Part shown: in pieces, positions 1 through 7,505 of the stretch
Layout: each line of letters opens with the position of its first letter
How positions within the stretch are numbered: position 1 is the stretch's first letter
Source of the DNA: Paracoccaceae bacterium
Lineage (GTDB): Bacteria > Pseudomonadota > Alphaproteobacteria > Rhodobacterales > Rhodobacteraceae
Length of the DNA: 64,000 nt
Assembly (NCBI GenBank): GCA_030750975.1
Contig: JASMHC010000014.1
Coordinates: 310,001 to 374,000, forward strand
Direction of reading: 5' to 3'
The notes under the pieces: model-generated
The model's input: the letters and a program-made list of their open reading frames with translations, nothing else
Databases searched by the model: none
What the model was told of the DNA's origin: nothing
Program-made: the position numbers and the translations under genes

Positions 1-801
1 CAGCTCGGCCTGTGCCAGGCCCAGCTCGGCCTGTTTGACCTGTGACTGAGCCGCCAGAATATCCGGATGGCCGCGCCCCGCAACGGCCTTGGCAATCGCG
101 GCACTGTCCGGCAGATCCGGCAGCGCGGACGGGGCCGAGGGCGATTGCGGTGCCTTGCCGACCGCATTGATATACGCCTCGCGCGCGCGGGTCAGATCGC
201 CCCGCGCCTGGGCCAAAGCACTGAGCGACTGGGCTTTCGAGCTTTCGGCCATCGCCACATCGGTGCGGGTAATCTCGCCCACCTCAAACCGGTCATTGGC
301 CGCCTGAAGCTCTCGGTCGATGACTTTAAGATTGTTTTCCCGCAAGCGCACCAGCTCGGACGCCTGTCGGTATTGCATAAAGGCCTCAATGGCTTGCAAC
401 AGAACGCTTTGCTCGACCCCGATCAATTGCTGGCGGGTGCTTTGAACGGCTTCACTGGCCTGATCAATCCCCAATTGCCCAGCGCCGAAATCATAAAGCG
501 TCATCGAGGCGCGCAGCCCTACGGTACTGCTGGCGCTTTCCGAATAGCCGCCCGGCGACGCATCGCGATAGCTTTGCCCGACCGAGGCCGTCCAGCTGAC
601 AACCGGAAGCAAGGCCGCCCCGGCCCGCATCACGTCTTCATCCGCAACGCGCAGCAAGGCCTGATTCTGTTCCAGCAAGCCGCTGTTCTGATACGCCGCC
701 TCAAGCGCGGAGGTCAGGCTTTGCGCCTGAACCGCCCCCGACAGCCCCAAAGACGTGGCCGCGGCAACCAAAATCCGCACCGGTTTATGCAATGTGGTCA
801 T
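1..801 (-). CDS. tolC: TolC-family outer-membrane efflux/secretion channel, partial
   Basis: N-terminal part of a TolC-family outer-membrane channel, the exit duct for type I secretion systems and tripartite efflux pumps. The frame runs off the left window edge, so 267 residues are visible and the C-terminal part is missing. The first 26 residues look like a signal peptide (basic start MTTLHKPVR, hydrophobic stretch, cleavage after AVQA). The mature protein starts with the family-typical SLTSALEAAYQNSG helix and continues as long Ala/Gln/Glu-rich helices such as AAQSQVKQAELGLAQAEL. It follows pcm on the same strand, a common pairing in Rhodobacterales; the gap holds a palindromic repeat (816-867). 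The family is clear; which pump or secretion system it serves cannot be told. Confidence 0.9.
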   Translation of the reverse strand, partial: MTTLHKPVRILVAAATSLGLSGAVQAQSLTSALEAAYQNSGLLEQNQALLRVADEDVMRAGAALLPVVSWTASVGQSYRDASPGGYSESASSTVGLRASMTLYDFGAGQLGIDQASEAVQSTRQQLIGVEQSVLLQAIEAFMQYRQASELVRLRENNLKVIDRELQAANDRFEVGEITRTDVAMAESSKAQSLSALAQARGDLTRAREAYINAVGKAPQSPSAPSALPDLPDSAAIAKAVAGRGHPDILAAQSQVKQAELGLAQAEL

Positions 802-815
802 CAAATCCCCCAGAC

Positions 816-867
816 TAAAGCGTTTCGAAATCGACTTCGCGTCTCGCGTTCATCCCGAAACGCTTTA
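816..867. repeat. Palindromic intergenic repeat, monomer (copy 1)
   Basis: A 52-bp element bounded by a perfect 12-bp inverted repeat, TAAAGCGTTTCG and its complement. The interior carries ATCGACTTCGCGTCTC, which is the reverse complement of the core found in the dimeric copies at 9012-9128 and 52445-52561. It lies between pcm and tolC, about 15 bp upstream of the tolC start, so it would be transcribed in the tolC leader if the two genes share a transcript. Confidence 0.8.
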
Positions 868-906
868 TCGCCCTGAACATTAGAACACCTGAAAAATTCG
901 GCAAGA

Positions 907-1557
907 TCAGAGCGTGAATTCCGCGTGTTTTTCGAAGCCCGGCAAAACCGGTGCGCCGGCATTGAAGCCAAAACGCCAACCCACCCGCCCATCCAGCTTA
1001 TAGCCGATGCGTACAACACCCAGCGCCCCTTCCTGCCAGATACAGGCAATCCGCCCGCCTTCCTCAAGCTGGTCCGTGATACCCTCGGGCATGGTTTCCA
1101 CGGCCCCCTGAAGAAGTATTACGTCGTAAGGTCCGCTTTTCGTCGCGCCTTCGTGCAGATTTCCTTCGACCACCGCCACATTGTCAAAACCCTGCTCTGA
1201 CAAGATCGCCTGAGCCTCGTCGGCGAATTGCGCATCCTCGACCGCAACGACCGCCTCCGCCAACTGCGCGACAACGGCGGATGAATAACCCAGACCGCAG
1301 CCGATATCCAAAACCACCTCGTCGGGCTGAATGTCCAAAGCATCCAGCATCTTGGCCAGGCTCCGCGCCTCGAGCACAACACGCCCGTTGCCCAGATCAA
1401 GGTTCACATCCACATAGGCCGCTTCACGTTTCTGATCCGGCACAAACGCCTCGCGGCGGACCTTGAGCAAAGCGTCGATCACGGGGAATTTGGTCACGTC
1501 CGAGGGGCGCACCTGAGTGTCGACCATGAATGTGCGGCGGGTGGCGAAATCGGTCAT
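907..1557 (-). CDS. pcm: Protein-L-isoaspartate O-methyltransferase family protein
   Basis: A 216-residue SAM-dependent methyltransferase of the Pcm family, which methylates L-isoaspartyl residues in aged proteins so they can be repaired. The SAM-binding motif I is visible as [19 protein letters not shown] near residues 80-100, preceded by an N-terminal region with the VRREAFVP segment typical of the family. The start at 1557 is preferred to an upstream in-frame ATG because a GGAAG ribosome-binding site lies just before it and the protein then begins [18 protein letters not shown] as in relatives. It lies upstream of tolC on the same strand. Alphaproteobacterial Pcm-like proteins next to tolC may have a different substrate; the enzymatic class is firm, the substrate is inferred. 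Confidence 0.88.
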   Translation of the reverse strand: MTDFATRRTFMVDTQVRPSDVTKFPVIDALLKVRREAFVPDQKREAAYVDVNLDLGNGRVVLEARSLAKMLDALDIQPDEVVLDIGCGLGYSSAVVAQLAEAVVAVEDAQFADEAQAILSEQGFDNVAVVEGNLHEGATKSGPYDVILLQGAVETMPEGITDQLEEGGRIACIWQEGALGVVRIGYKLDGRVGWRFGFNAGAPVLPGFEKHAEFTL

Positions 1558-1695
1558 GGCAGTCTTCCATATTCTATAGATGCCAGCGTCATGCCACATT
1601 CCCCCGCCCTGCACAACACAAGCCGCCGCTTTTGACGGTTGAGGCCTTGCAGCCCTGAAGAAGATCAGCTAATCCGCACACACCACTTATCAGAC

Positions 1696-1769
1696 GGCGA
1701 GTTGGCGGAGTGGTGACGCAGCGGATTGCAAATCCGTGTACACCGGTTCGATTCCGGTACTCGCCTCCA
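1696..1769 (+). tRNA. tRNA-Cys (GCA)
   Basis: A 74-nt cloverleaf including an encoded CCA. The acceptor arms GGCGAGT and ACTCGCC pair fully, the discriminator base is U as expected for tRNA-Cys, and the anticodon loop TTGCAAA gives anticodon GCA. The T arm reads CCGGTTCGATTCCGG. This is the intact copy: its 3' half from the anticodon on is duplicated at 4792-4837, marking it as the integration site of the mer islet that follows directly. Confidence 0.97.
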
Positions 1770-1773
1770 AGTG
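1728..1773. repeat. attL-like direct repeat (3' half of tRNA-Cys)
   Basis: This 46-bp segment runs from the anticodon of tRNA-Cys through its 3' end to CCAAGTG just beyond the gene. It is repeated without mismatch at 4792-4837. Crossover within the anticodon loop to 3' end of a tRNA is a usual target of tyrosine recombinases, and the intact tRNA on this side means the incoming element restored the gene's 3' half. Confidence 0.92.
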
Positions 1774-1901
1774 GTTCAATTAGTTTAGTTGAAAAACAGC
1801 CAGACATCAGGCGTCTTAGAACCCATTTCCGCGACTTCTGTGTTTTGACCAATGGCCGGTTTCGCACCCATACGAGTGCTTTTTTGGAAAGAAGGACAAC
1901 C

Positions 1902-2017
1902 TAAAGCGTCCGGCCTTTAACCTGGGACAGGGGAAAGGCCGGACGCTGCAAGACCCATCGACTGTTGTGGGCGCCCTGCCACAAACCCGTGATTCAGGTT
2001 TTTGGCAGGACGCTTTA
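1902..2017. repeat. Palindromic intergenic repeat, diverged dimer (copy 2, in mer islet)
   Basis: A 116-bp element with ends TAAAGCGTCC and GGACGCTTTA. Its first hairpin pairs GCGTCCGGCCTTT with AAAGGCCGGACGC around a loop containing AACCTGGGACAG; the second pairs CCTGCC with GGCAGG. Its length, outer TAAAGCG ends and loop match the copies at 9012-9128 and 52445-52561, while the stem sequence differs on both arms, so pairing is kept. Its right end supplies the TAA stop codon of merA on the minus strand. Confidence 0.75.
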
Positions 2018-3448
2018 GCCAGCACAACAGGACAGCTTTGTGACATCCTTCTCAAAGGTTTGTGCGGCCAATTTCAAACCTTCAACTGTTGTGAGGTAAG
2101 GAAAGATCATCGTGCCAAGATCGTCGTAGGTCATTCCCATTTTCAGCGCCATCGCTGCCGTCTGGATACTATCCGCTCCTTCCGGCGCTATGATGTGCGC
2201 CCCCAACAGCTTCTTGCTGTGCTTTTCCGCAACCAGCTTGATAAGGCCCCGTGTATCGCGTGCCGCCAAGGCACGAGGCACATGCTCCAAACCCAGAACC
2301 GACGTTGCCACGTCATAACCGGCGGACTTGGCTCGCGCCTCGGTAAGACCGACACTGGCTACCTGTGGATCAGAGAAAACGACAGTCGGCATGACGCTAT
2401 TGTCATACGTCAGCGTGTTTCCATTCATCGCATTCATGGCCGCGAGTTTCGCGCCATATGCCGCCATATATACGAACTGATCGGTCCCGGTCACATCGCC
2501 TGTGGCATAAACTCCGTCCCGCGAACTGCGCATCTGCGGGTCGATAACAATTCCACCGTTCGCATCTGTGTCGATACCAGCAACATCAAGCGCCAGAGAA
2601 GCCGTGTTTGGGACACGGCCCGTTGCCAACAAAAGCCTTTCAGCTTCGATTTTGACCGCCACGCCATTTTGGGCGGCGTGCAAGGCGACACCCTCGCCCG
2701 ATTTTTCAAACCGGTCATATGCCAACCCATCCAGCACCTTGATGCGCTCTTCTGAGAAGGCTTTCGTCAATGCTTCGCTGACCTCCGGCTCAGCCTCCGG
2801 CAGCAAACCACGGCGCGTGACGATGGTAACTTCGGTGCCCGCCCGCGCGAAAATTTGTGCGATCTCAACCCCGATATAGCCACCGCCCATCACCATGAGG
2901 GACACCGGAAGCTGCCGGAGTTCAAGGGCCGAGGTGCTGTCCAGCCAATCGATTCCATCCAGTCCGGGTATGTCGGGAACATGCGGTGAGGAACCTGTCG
3001 CGACGATCACTTTTGGTGCGCGTAAGGTGCGATCGCCAATTTGAAGTTCACCACCCTTGGTAAAATGCGCCTGACCTTCGATGTATTTGATGCCCACATA
3101 GTTTGGCAGAACATCGACGTATTTTTCCACTCTAAGCTCATCAACCAAGGCTTGCTTCTGGGCCACCATTGCCGCCCAATCGGTTACATGTGCCGTAGCC
3201 GTCAGGCCGTCAAAGCGATCAGCCCCTTTGGCTACATGCATCGTTTCCACCGCACGGATCATCGCTTTGGATGGGACGCAGCCAACGTTGACGCACGTGC
3301 CACCGAGGGTTCCATAACCGATTAGAGCAACGCGCGCGCCTTCTTCTGCTGCTGTGATCGCAGCGGAAAAGCCAGCAGAGCCAGCCCCAATTACGGCAAG
3401 GTCAAATGTATCGGTGTCAGTGGATTTCAGAGTGTTGGGTTCGGTCAT
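2015..3448 (-). CDS. merA: Mercuric reductase
   Basis: A 477-residue FAD- and NADPH-dependent disulfide oxidoreductase that reduces cytoplasmic Hg(II) to volatile Hg(0). The FAD-binding GAGSAG lies near residue 22, the redox-active pair is C52/C57 in GGTCVNVGCVPSKA, and the C-terminal vicinal cysteine pair C474/C475 (LSCCAG) that receives Hg(II) from the partner subunit is present; together these separate MerA from dihydrolipoamide dehydrogenase. There is no N-terminal heavy-metal-associated domain, as in many short MerA proteins. It is last in the merT-merP-merA order, 91 bp after merP. A GAGAAAG sequence precedes the chosen ATG. The stop codon overlaps the repeat at 1902-2017. Confidence 0.95.
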   Translation of the reverse strand: MTEPNTLKSTDTDTFDLAVIGAGSAGFSAAITAAEEGARVALIGYGTLGGTCVNVGCVPSKAMIRAVETMHVAKGADRFDGLTATAHVTDWAAMVAQKQALVDELRVEKYVDVLPNYVGIKYIEGQAHFTKGGELQIGDRTLRAPKVIVATGSSPHVPDIPGLDGIDWLDSTSALELRQLPVSLMVMGGGYIGVEIAQIFARAGTEVTIVTRRGLLPEAEPEVSEALTKAFSEERIKVLDGLAYDRFEKSGEGVALHAAQNGVAVKIEAERLLLATGRVPNTASLALDVAGIDTDANGGIVIDPQMRSSRDGVYATGDVTGTDQFVYMAAYGAKLAAMNAMNGNTLTYDNSVMPTVVFSDPQVASVGLTEARAKSAGYDVATSVLGLEHVPRALAARDTRGLIKLVAEKHSKKLLGAHIIAPEGADSIQTAAMALKMGMTYDDLGTMIFPYLTTVEGLKLAAQTFEKDVTKLSCCAG

Positions 3449-3539
3449 AATAATGGTCTTTCTCGGTCAGGCATTACCGCAGCGGCAGATAGCGCCATCG
3501 CTGGCTGCATCGCATGCCAGACGGTCGTTCGTGACCGAT

Positions 3540-3836
3540 TCAAAAGTTGCTGCCGTCTGACACAAGCTCGGCCTCATAGCCCGCGGCCGTTGAAGCAAAC
3601 GCGATATCTTCTGCGTTGGCAATGGCGTCGTCAAAGACAACGACGGCCGTCCGTGTGTCCACATCAGCGATCACTTGGATGACGCCTTCAACGCTGCGCA
3701 TTGCTGATTCAACGATGAAGGGGCAACTCGCACAGGTCATGCCGGGAACCGAGAACGTCACGGTCTGTTCTGCGGCAAAGGCCTGACCAGCGGCCATCAT
3801 GGCAATCAAGGCCAAACTGAAAGTTTTGATTTTCAT
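3540..3836 (-). CDS. merP: Periplasmic mercury-binding protein
   Basis: A 98-residue small periplasmic protein that captures Hg(II) and passes it to MerT. A signal peptide occupies about the first 22 residues (MKIKTFSLALIAMMAAGQAF, cleaved near AFA/AE). The mature protein is a single heavy-metal-associated domain with the metal-binding motif GMTCASC. The start at 3836 is supported by an AAAGGAC ribosome-binding site 7-8 bp upstream that overlaps the end of merT; a longer in-frame reading through merT is a shadow. It lies 11 bp downstream of merT and is surely co-transcribed with it. Confidence 0.94.
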   Translation of the reverse strand: MKIKTFSLALIAMMAAGQAFAAEQTVTFSVPGMTCASCPFIVESAMRSVEGVIQVIADVDTRTAVVVFDDAIANAEDIAFASTAAGYEAELVSDGSNF

Positions 3837-3847
3837 AGTGTGTCCTT

Positions 3848-4252
3848 TCAAAGACCAAGAAGAATGGGGGCGAGGACCGGAGCAATCCAGTTCCAGAACA
3901 GCGCAACCACAATGAGGAATGTCGAAACCCAAAGAGCAGATTTGACAAGACGGTTGGGAAGCGGTCGTGCACAGGTTTCCCCCTCCGTGCAGGCTTTGGG
4001 CTTGCGATATACCAACCAGTAACCGTAGCCGAGAAAACCCAGCGTAATTACGATGAAGATTGGCTTGTAGGGTGTAAGTGCCGTCAGGTTGCCTATCCAG
4101 GCTCCGGAAATTCCAAGGCTGAACAGGATAAGTGGAACGACGCAGCAAGTTGAAGCCGCAAGAGCACCCAAAATCCCCCCCGCCGCAATCATTCGTTCCT
4201 TGCGATTGTCAGGATCTGTCTGTGGTACGTCAACATTTGTTGTGTCGGCCAT
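3848..4252 (-). CDS. merT: Mercuric ion transporter
   Basis: A 134-residue inner-membrane protein that takes Hg(II) from MerP into the cytoplasm for reduction by MerA. Three hydrophobic segments are visible (about 22-45, 60-80 and 105-132). The vicinal cysteines C36/C37 in the first segment (AASTCCVVPLILF) and the second cysteine pair in the cytoplasmic loop (PKACTEGETC) are the residues that relay mercury in this family. It is the first gene of the merTPA operon, transcribed from the MerR-controlled promoter at 4284-4314. Confidence 0.94.
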   Translation of the reverse strand: MADTTNVDVPQTDPDNRKERMIAAGGILGALAASTCCVVPLILFSLGISGAWIGNLTALTPYKPIFIVITLGFLGYGYWLVYRKPKACTEGETCARPLPNRLVKSALWVSTFLIVVALFWNWIAPVLAPILLGL

Positions 4253-4283
4253 ATTTGCACTCGCGATCTAGGAATTTCAGTGT

Positions 4284-4314
4284 AGTCTACGATCTGTAGT
4301 CACTACAGAAACAA
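4284..4314 (-). promoter_or_regulatory. MerR-type operator/promoter of merTPA
   Basis: On the minus strand the -35 box TTGTTT (4309-4314) and the -10 box TAGACT (4284-4289) are separated by 19 bp, the overlong spacer typical of MerR-activated promoters. The spacer holds a perfect inverted repeat, CTGTAG-TGA-CTACAG (4294-4308), just next to the -35 box, where a MerR dimer binds and untwists DNA on metal binding. It sits between the divergent merT and merR starts and so likely controls both. Confidence 0.85.
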
Positions 4315-4326
4315 GGGGTCTTTTTG

Positions 4327-4746
4327 ATGTCCGGCTTCACGAACGCGCGAGGTTACGCAATTGGTGAAATATCCAGACGCACCGGTGTGAATATTGAAAC
4401 GGTCCGCTATTACGAGCGCATCAATATAATGCCGAAGCCAGATCGGACTGCTGGCGGCAACCGGCAATACAACTATGACCAACTCAAACGGTTGTCCTTC
4501 ATCAAAACATCACGAGAGCTTGGCTTTAGCATTGATGAAATCCGCACGTTGCTGGAAATGGTTGATCAGCAAGACTTCACCTGCGGCGAAGTACATGATC
4601 TGACCATCGGGCATTTGGCATCAGTGCGTGAAAAAATCAAAGGGCTGAGGAAGTTGGAAAAGGCACTTGTCAGCATGGCCGCCGAATGCAGCCAAGGCGA
4701 GGTGCCCGACTGCCCGATCCTGACGACACTATTTGAACCGCGATGA
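4327..4746 (+). CDS. merR: MerR-family mercury-responsive regulator
   Basis: A 139-residue MerR-family activator/repressor that controls the divergent merTPA operon. The winged helix-turn-helix (YAIGEISRRTGVNIETVRYYER) spans about residues 9-32, followed by a dimerisation helix and a C-terminal metal-binding loop. Three cysteines are placed as in Hg(II)-sensing MerR: one in FTCGEV at the start of the dimer helix and two in ECSQGEVPDCPI. The last two are eight positions apart, one less than I recall for Tn501 MerR. The ATG at 4327 is preferred to an in-frame TTG one codon upstream; AAGGGG lies before it. Zn or Pb sensing is a weaker alternative given the mer neighbours. Confidence 0.92.
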   Translation: MSGFTNARGYAIGEISRRTGVNIETVRYYERINIMPKPDRTAGGNRQYNYDQLKRLSFIKTSRELGFSIDEIRTLLEMVDQQDFTCGEVHDLTIGHLASVREKIKGLRKLEKALVSMAAECSQGEVPDCPILTTLFEPR

Positions 4747-4791
4747 TGGTTGTATTGACTGATCCTTTCGGAAGCAGACCTGCGGTCAAAA

Positions 4792-4837
4792 GCAAATCCG
4801 TGTACACCGGTTCGATTCCGGTACTCGCCTCCAAGTG
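4792..4837. repeat. attR-like direct repeat (duplicated tRNA-Cys 3' half)
   Basis: An exact 46-bp copy of 1728-1773, starting at the anticodon GCA of tRNA-Cys and ending in CCAAGTG. The 5' half of the tRNA is absent, so this copy is not a functional gene. It marks the right boundary of the mer islet, 45 bp after the merR stop codon. Confidence 0.92.
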
Positions 4838-5132
4838 TTTTCAATGCCCTAGCTAAATGGCAGTCAGGTGTGACACAAAGTGGAGCACACAGCCAGGAGG
4901 GGCGCGATCAATACGCTTAAGCGTTTCTTGGATTCAAGCTCTCAGTGCAACTTGACTGTTGGTTCCAGTATCGCCCGGCAATTGGGGCTTGTGGACTGAC
5001 CCCCACACCCTTTCAAACCGGCCGCCCACCCGCTGATGTGCCACGGGCTTTTTGGTGCATTTTTTCCAAGCCCCCCGAAAAACCCCGAATAATTCTGTTC
5101 CATGCGCGGGCGCGGGAAGTTATTGATTTCGC
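4838..5132. other. Intergenic region right of the mer islet, no gene seen
   Basis: No convincing reading frame or RNA gene was found here. The only structure noted is the 12-bp palindrome ACGCTTAAGCGT at 4913-4924, which resembles the joined ends of the dispersed palindromic repeat but is too short to assign. The stretch presumably holds the DNA that followed tRNA-Cys before integration and the promoter of the ZIP gene at 5133. Confidence 0.5.
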
Positions 5133-5846
5133 ATGGACAACCTGTGGATATCCCTTTTACTGGCCGTGCTGGCAGGCATAACCATTCCGATCGGCGCCCA
5201 TGTCGCCAGCATCGAACGGATCAAACCGCAATGGCTGGAAGACGAGCTTCGCCATGCGATCATTGCATTCGGCGGGGGCGTTTTGTTGGCCGCTGTCTCG
5301 CTGGTGCTGGTGCCCGAGGGCATCCGTGATCTGTCGCCCCTTTGGGTTGTCCTTGCATTTGCCCTGGGCGGGCTGGTCGTTTTTGCGCTTGATCTGCTGC
5401 TGGCACGTCTCGGCAGCCCCTCGTCCCAGCTTATGGCGATGCTGTTGGATTTCGTCCCCGAGGCCATCGCGATGGGGGCCGCCCTTGCGACGGGCAAGCC
5501 CGCCGGGCTTTTGCTGGCCCTTCTGATCGCGCTGCAAAACTTTCCCGAAGGTTTCAATGCCTTCCGCGAGGCGCAGGCCCACGGAACCACGCCACCGAGA
5601 AAATTGCTTGCCGGGTTTTGGGGGCTGGTGCTGCTTGGTCCGCTATGCGCCTATATCGGGTTTTCGATCCTGGCGGGAAATCCGCAACTGATCGGTGCGA
5701 TCATGTTGTTCGCATCCGGCGGGATCGTCTATCTGACGTTTCAGGACATAGCACCGCAATCGGTTCTGGATCGCCACTGGGCACCGGCACTGGGGGCTGT
5801 CGCGGGTTTTCTGGTGGGACTGATCGGGTCTCTTTTGATCCTGTGA
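5133..5846 (+). CDS. ZIP-family divalent metal transporter
   Basis: A 237-residue inner-membrane protein of the ZIP family, which imports zinc or related divalent metals. About seven to eight hydrophobic segments are visible. Two membrane-embedded metal motifs are present: LDFVPEAIAMG and QNFPEGFNAF, the latter matching the HNxPEG signature with Gln in place of His. The length is near that of bacterial ZupT-like proteins. A GGGAAG sequence lies about 13 bp before the ATG, so the ribosome-binding site is distant. It stands alone just outside the mer islet, and nothing suggests it belongs to it. Metal specificity cannot be told from sequence. Confidence 0.85.
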   Translation: MDNLWISLLLAVLAGITIPIGAHVASIERIKPQWLEDELRHAIIAFGGGVLLAAVSLVLVPEGIRDLSPLWVVLAFALGGLVVFALDLLLARLGSPSSQLMAMLLDFVPEAIAMGAALATGKPAGLLLALLIALQNFPEGFNAFREAQAHGTTPPRKLLAGFWGLVLLGPLCAYIGFSILAGNPQLIGAIMLFASGGIVYLTFQDIAPQSVLDRHWAPALGAVAGFLVGLIGSLLIL

Positions 5847-6032
5847 TGCGGTAAGCCCAATCAGACCGGACAAGCTGCGCCAGGCGGCTCAGGCCTGTCA
5901 GACGATCCAGGTTCGCCAGAAACGCCCACCATCGGTCGCATTTTCATGAAAACCGCTTTATGAAGGTACGGGAAAAGCGTCGGTGCGGGCATTTGTTTCA
6001 CCGGCTTTCTGTCAAGGTCAAAGGGCTGTCAC

Positions 6033-6398
6033 ATGGGTTTGCGCGAAGAATTACAGGCGGTTTGGGATCGGTATCTCAAGGCATACCGCACGGGCGACGC
6101 ATCGGGTTGTGCGGCGGTTTTCTCGGCGGACGCGACTTTGGCCTCGCCCTATGCCCCTGTGGCCCAGGGACAAGAGGCGATCAGGGATCTCCATCAGGAC
6201 TGGACAAGTGACGGCGGCGAAAACAAGCGGCTGGACATGATCGCGCATGGAGGCTCGGGCGATCTTGCCTGGTGCCATGCAAATTACAGCGAAGGCGCTG
6301 AAACGGGGGATGGTGTTTCACTGACTGTGTTTGAGCGGCAAGCCGACGGGCAATGGCTGATCAAAATGTGCAGCCTGAACGAAACCGAACCCGCCTGA
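6033..6398 (+). CDS. SnoaL/NTF2-like small protein
   Basis: A 121-residue protein of the NTF2-like superfamily (SnoaL / DUF4440 type). Recognisable features are the N-terminal amphipathic helix ending in YLKAYRTGDASGCAAVFSAD, the short ALASPYAPVAQGQEAI segment that forms the pocket mouth, and the C-terminal strand QWLIKMCSLN. Such proteins include isomerases, dehydratase-like enzymes and ligand-binding folds, so no reaction is assigned. AAGGG lies before the ATG. The gene is flanked by unrelated genes and converges on the aminotransferase gene at 6434. Confidence 0.75.
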   Translation: MGLREELQAVWDRYLKAYRTGDASGCAAVFSADATLASPYAPVAQGQEAIRDLHQDWTSDGGENKRLDMIAHGGSGDLAWCHANYSEGAETGDGVSLTVFERQADGQWLIKMCSLNETEPA

Positions 6399-6433
6399 CT
6401 TCGGCGCTGACCAGCGACCGGCAAGCCGTGGCG

Positions 6434-7369
6434 TCACGCCTTTCGCCCGGCCTTCTGCGCCGCCACGTTTTCTGCCACAAGACGCTTGTAAAGCGCACGA
6501 ATGCGCATCATCACCGGACGCTCGCCATTGCCGATGGATTTGCCGTCGATCTCGGCCACCGGGGTTTGGGCGCCGAACGTGCCGGTCAGAAACGCTTCGT
6601 CGGCACCGTAGGCTTCATAGAGCGAATAGTTCTTTTCCAACACCGGAATACCGTCGGCACGGCACAGATCGATCACCTTTTGCCGCGTGACACCGTTCAT
6701 GCAGTAGTCACCGGTCGAGGTCCAGACCTCGCCCTTTCGAACGATGAAGAAGTTGCAGGCGTTGGTGGTGTTCACAAAGCCATGCGGGTCCAGCATCAGG
6801 GCCTCGTCCGCACCGGCCTGCTCGGCCTGTAGGCAGGCGATCACGCAGTTCAGCTTGGAATGGCTGTTGTATTTCGCATCCTGCGACATCGGCAGCCCGC
6901 GCACCTGCGGCACCGTGGCCAGACGGATTCCTTGCGACTGAACGTTTTCGGACGGTTTGGAATGCTCGACAATCGCCACGATGGTCGGGCCAAAGCGGCT
7001 GAGGCCCGGATGCTGGAACGGTTTGGCCTTGCGCCCTCGGGTGATCATCAGGCGGCAATGGGCGTCCGAGGTCATACCATTGGCTCTGGCGGTCTGATCC
7101 AGCAGGGCGCGGATGTCGTCCGGCCCCTCGTCAATCCTTAGCGACACCGATTTCAACGAGTTGAACAGCCTGTCCATATGGTCATCGAAAAACGCCCATT
7201 CCCCGTCGTAAAGCCGCATGCCTTCCCACATCCCGTCGCCCAGCATGAAGCCGCTGTCATAGACCGAGACTTTGGCCTCGTCCTTGTGCACGAGCGCTCC
7301 GTTCACCCAGATCAGGATGTCGTCATTGCGGGCATCTGCCTCGGCGTCATGGGTGGTTTGGTCGGTCAT
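6434..7369 (-). CDS. Class IV PLP-dependent aminotransferase
   Basis: A 311-residue fold-type IV PLP enzyme, the group that holds branched-chain aminotransferase, D-amino-acid transaminase and aminodeoxychorismate lyase. The N-terminal WVNGALVHKDEAKVSVYDSGF strand and the probable PLP lysine in AKYNSHSKLNCVIA are visible. In the segment that usually reads xTExxxxN, this protein has GFVNTTNACNFFIV, so the conserved Glu near the PLP pyridine nitrogen appears to be replaced; I believe this is shared by a Rhodobacterales subgroup. The start at 7369 has GGAAAG upstream and is preferred to one 21 codons earlier. It is divergent from betC. The substrate is not assigned. Confidence 0.85.
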   Translation of the reverse strand: MTDQTTHDAEADARNDDILIWVNGALVHKDEAKVSVYDSGFMLGDGMWEGMRLYDGEWAFFDDHMDRLFNSLKSVSLRIDEGPDDIRALLDQTARANGMTSDAHCRLMITRGRKAKPFQHPGLSRFGPTIVAIVEHSKPSENVQSQGIRLATVPQVRGLPMSQDAKYNSHSKLNCVIACLQAEQAGADEALMLDPHGFVNTTNACNFFIVRKGEVWTSTGDYCMNGVTRQKVIDLCRADGIPVLEKNYSLYEAYGADEAFLTGTFGAQTPVAEIDGKSIGNGERPVMMRIRALYKRLVAENVAAQKAGRKA

Positions 7370-7505
7370 CGGGGCAGCTTTCCTATCATCCTGTGCCCCG
7401 CCATTCCGCACATATCCCGCCGGGGAAATCAATATCCCGCATTTCAGCTATTGACCGTGCCGCGCAAGGTCTCGACACTCGGCCCGTCAAAGGACGGGAA
7501 CGCAG

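Larger units (their letters stand above)
1728..4837. mobile_element. 3.1-kb mercury-resistance islet integrated in tRNA-Cys
   Basis: A segment bounded by the 46-bp direct repeats at 1728-1773 and 4792-4837 that carries merA, merP and merT on the minus strand and a divergent merR. By eye its base composition is more AT-rich than the neighbouring pcm and ZIP genes, in line with acquisition. No integrase, excisionase or transposase reading frame is present between the repeats, so the unit could not move by itself: either a larger island lost its integrase, or the unit is mobilised by a recombinase encoded elsewhere. A palindromic repeat of the chromosomal family (1902-2017) lies inside it next to merA. 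Confidence 0.85.

Noticed and set aside
67-876. A 269-codon plus-strand frame at the left edge
   Set aside because: It is antisense to the tolC gene, whose signal peptide and helices are clear, and its translation is Arg-rich without a domain.
3449-3539. Possible extra small mer gene between merP and merA, with a Cys-containing tail (CDAASDGAICRCG)
   Set aside because: No start codon with a ribosome-binding site lies in that frame within the gap, and it does not match MerC, MerF or other small mer proteins that I know.
1774-4791. Search for an integrase or transposase inside the mer islet
   Set aside because: All reading frames of useful size are merA, merP, merT, merR or their shadows; no recombinase motif was found.
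4913-4924. Palindrome ACGCTTAAGCGT as a further copy of the dispersed repeat
   Set aside because: Only the terminal few bases match, and the core and outer arms are missing; it could be chance.
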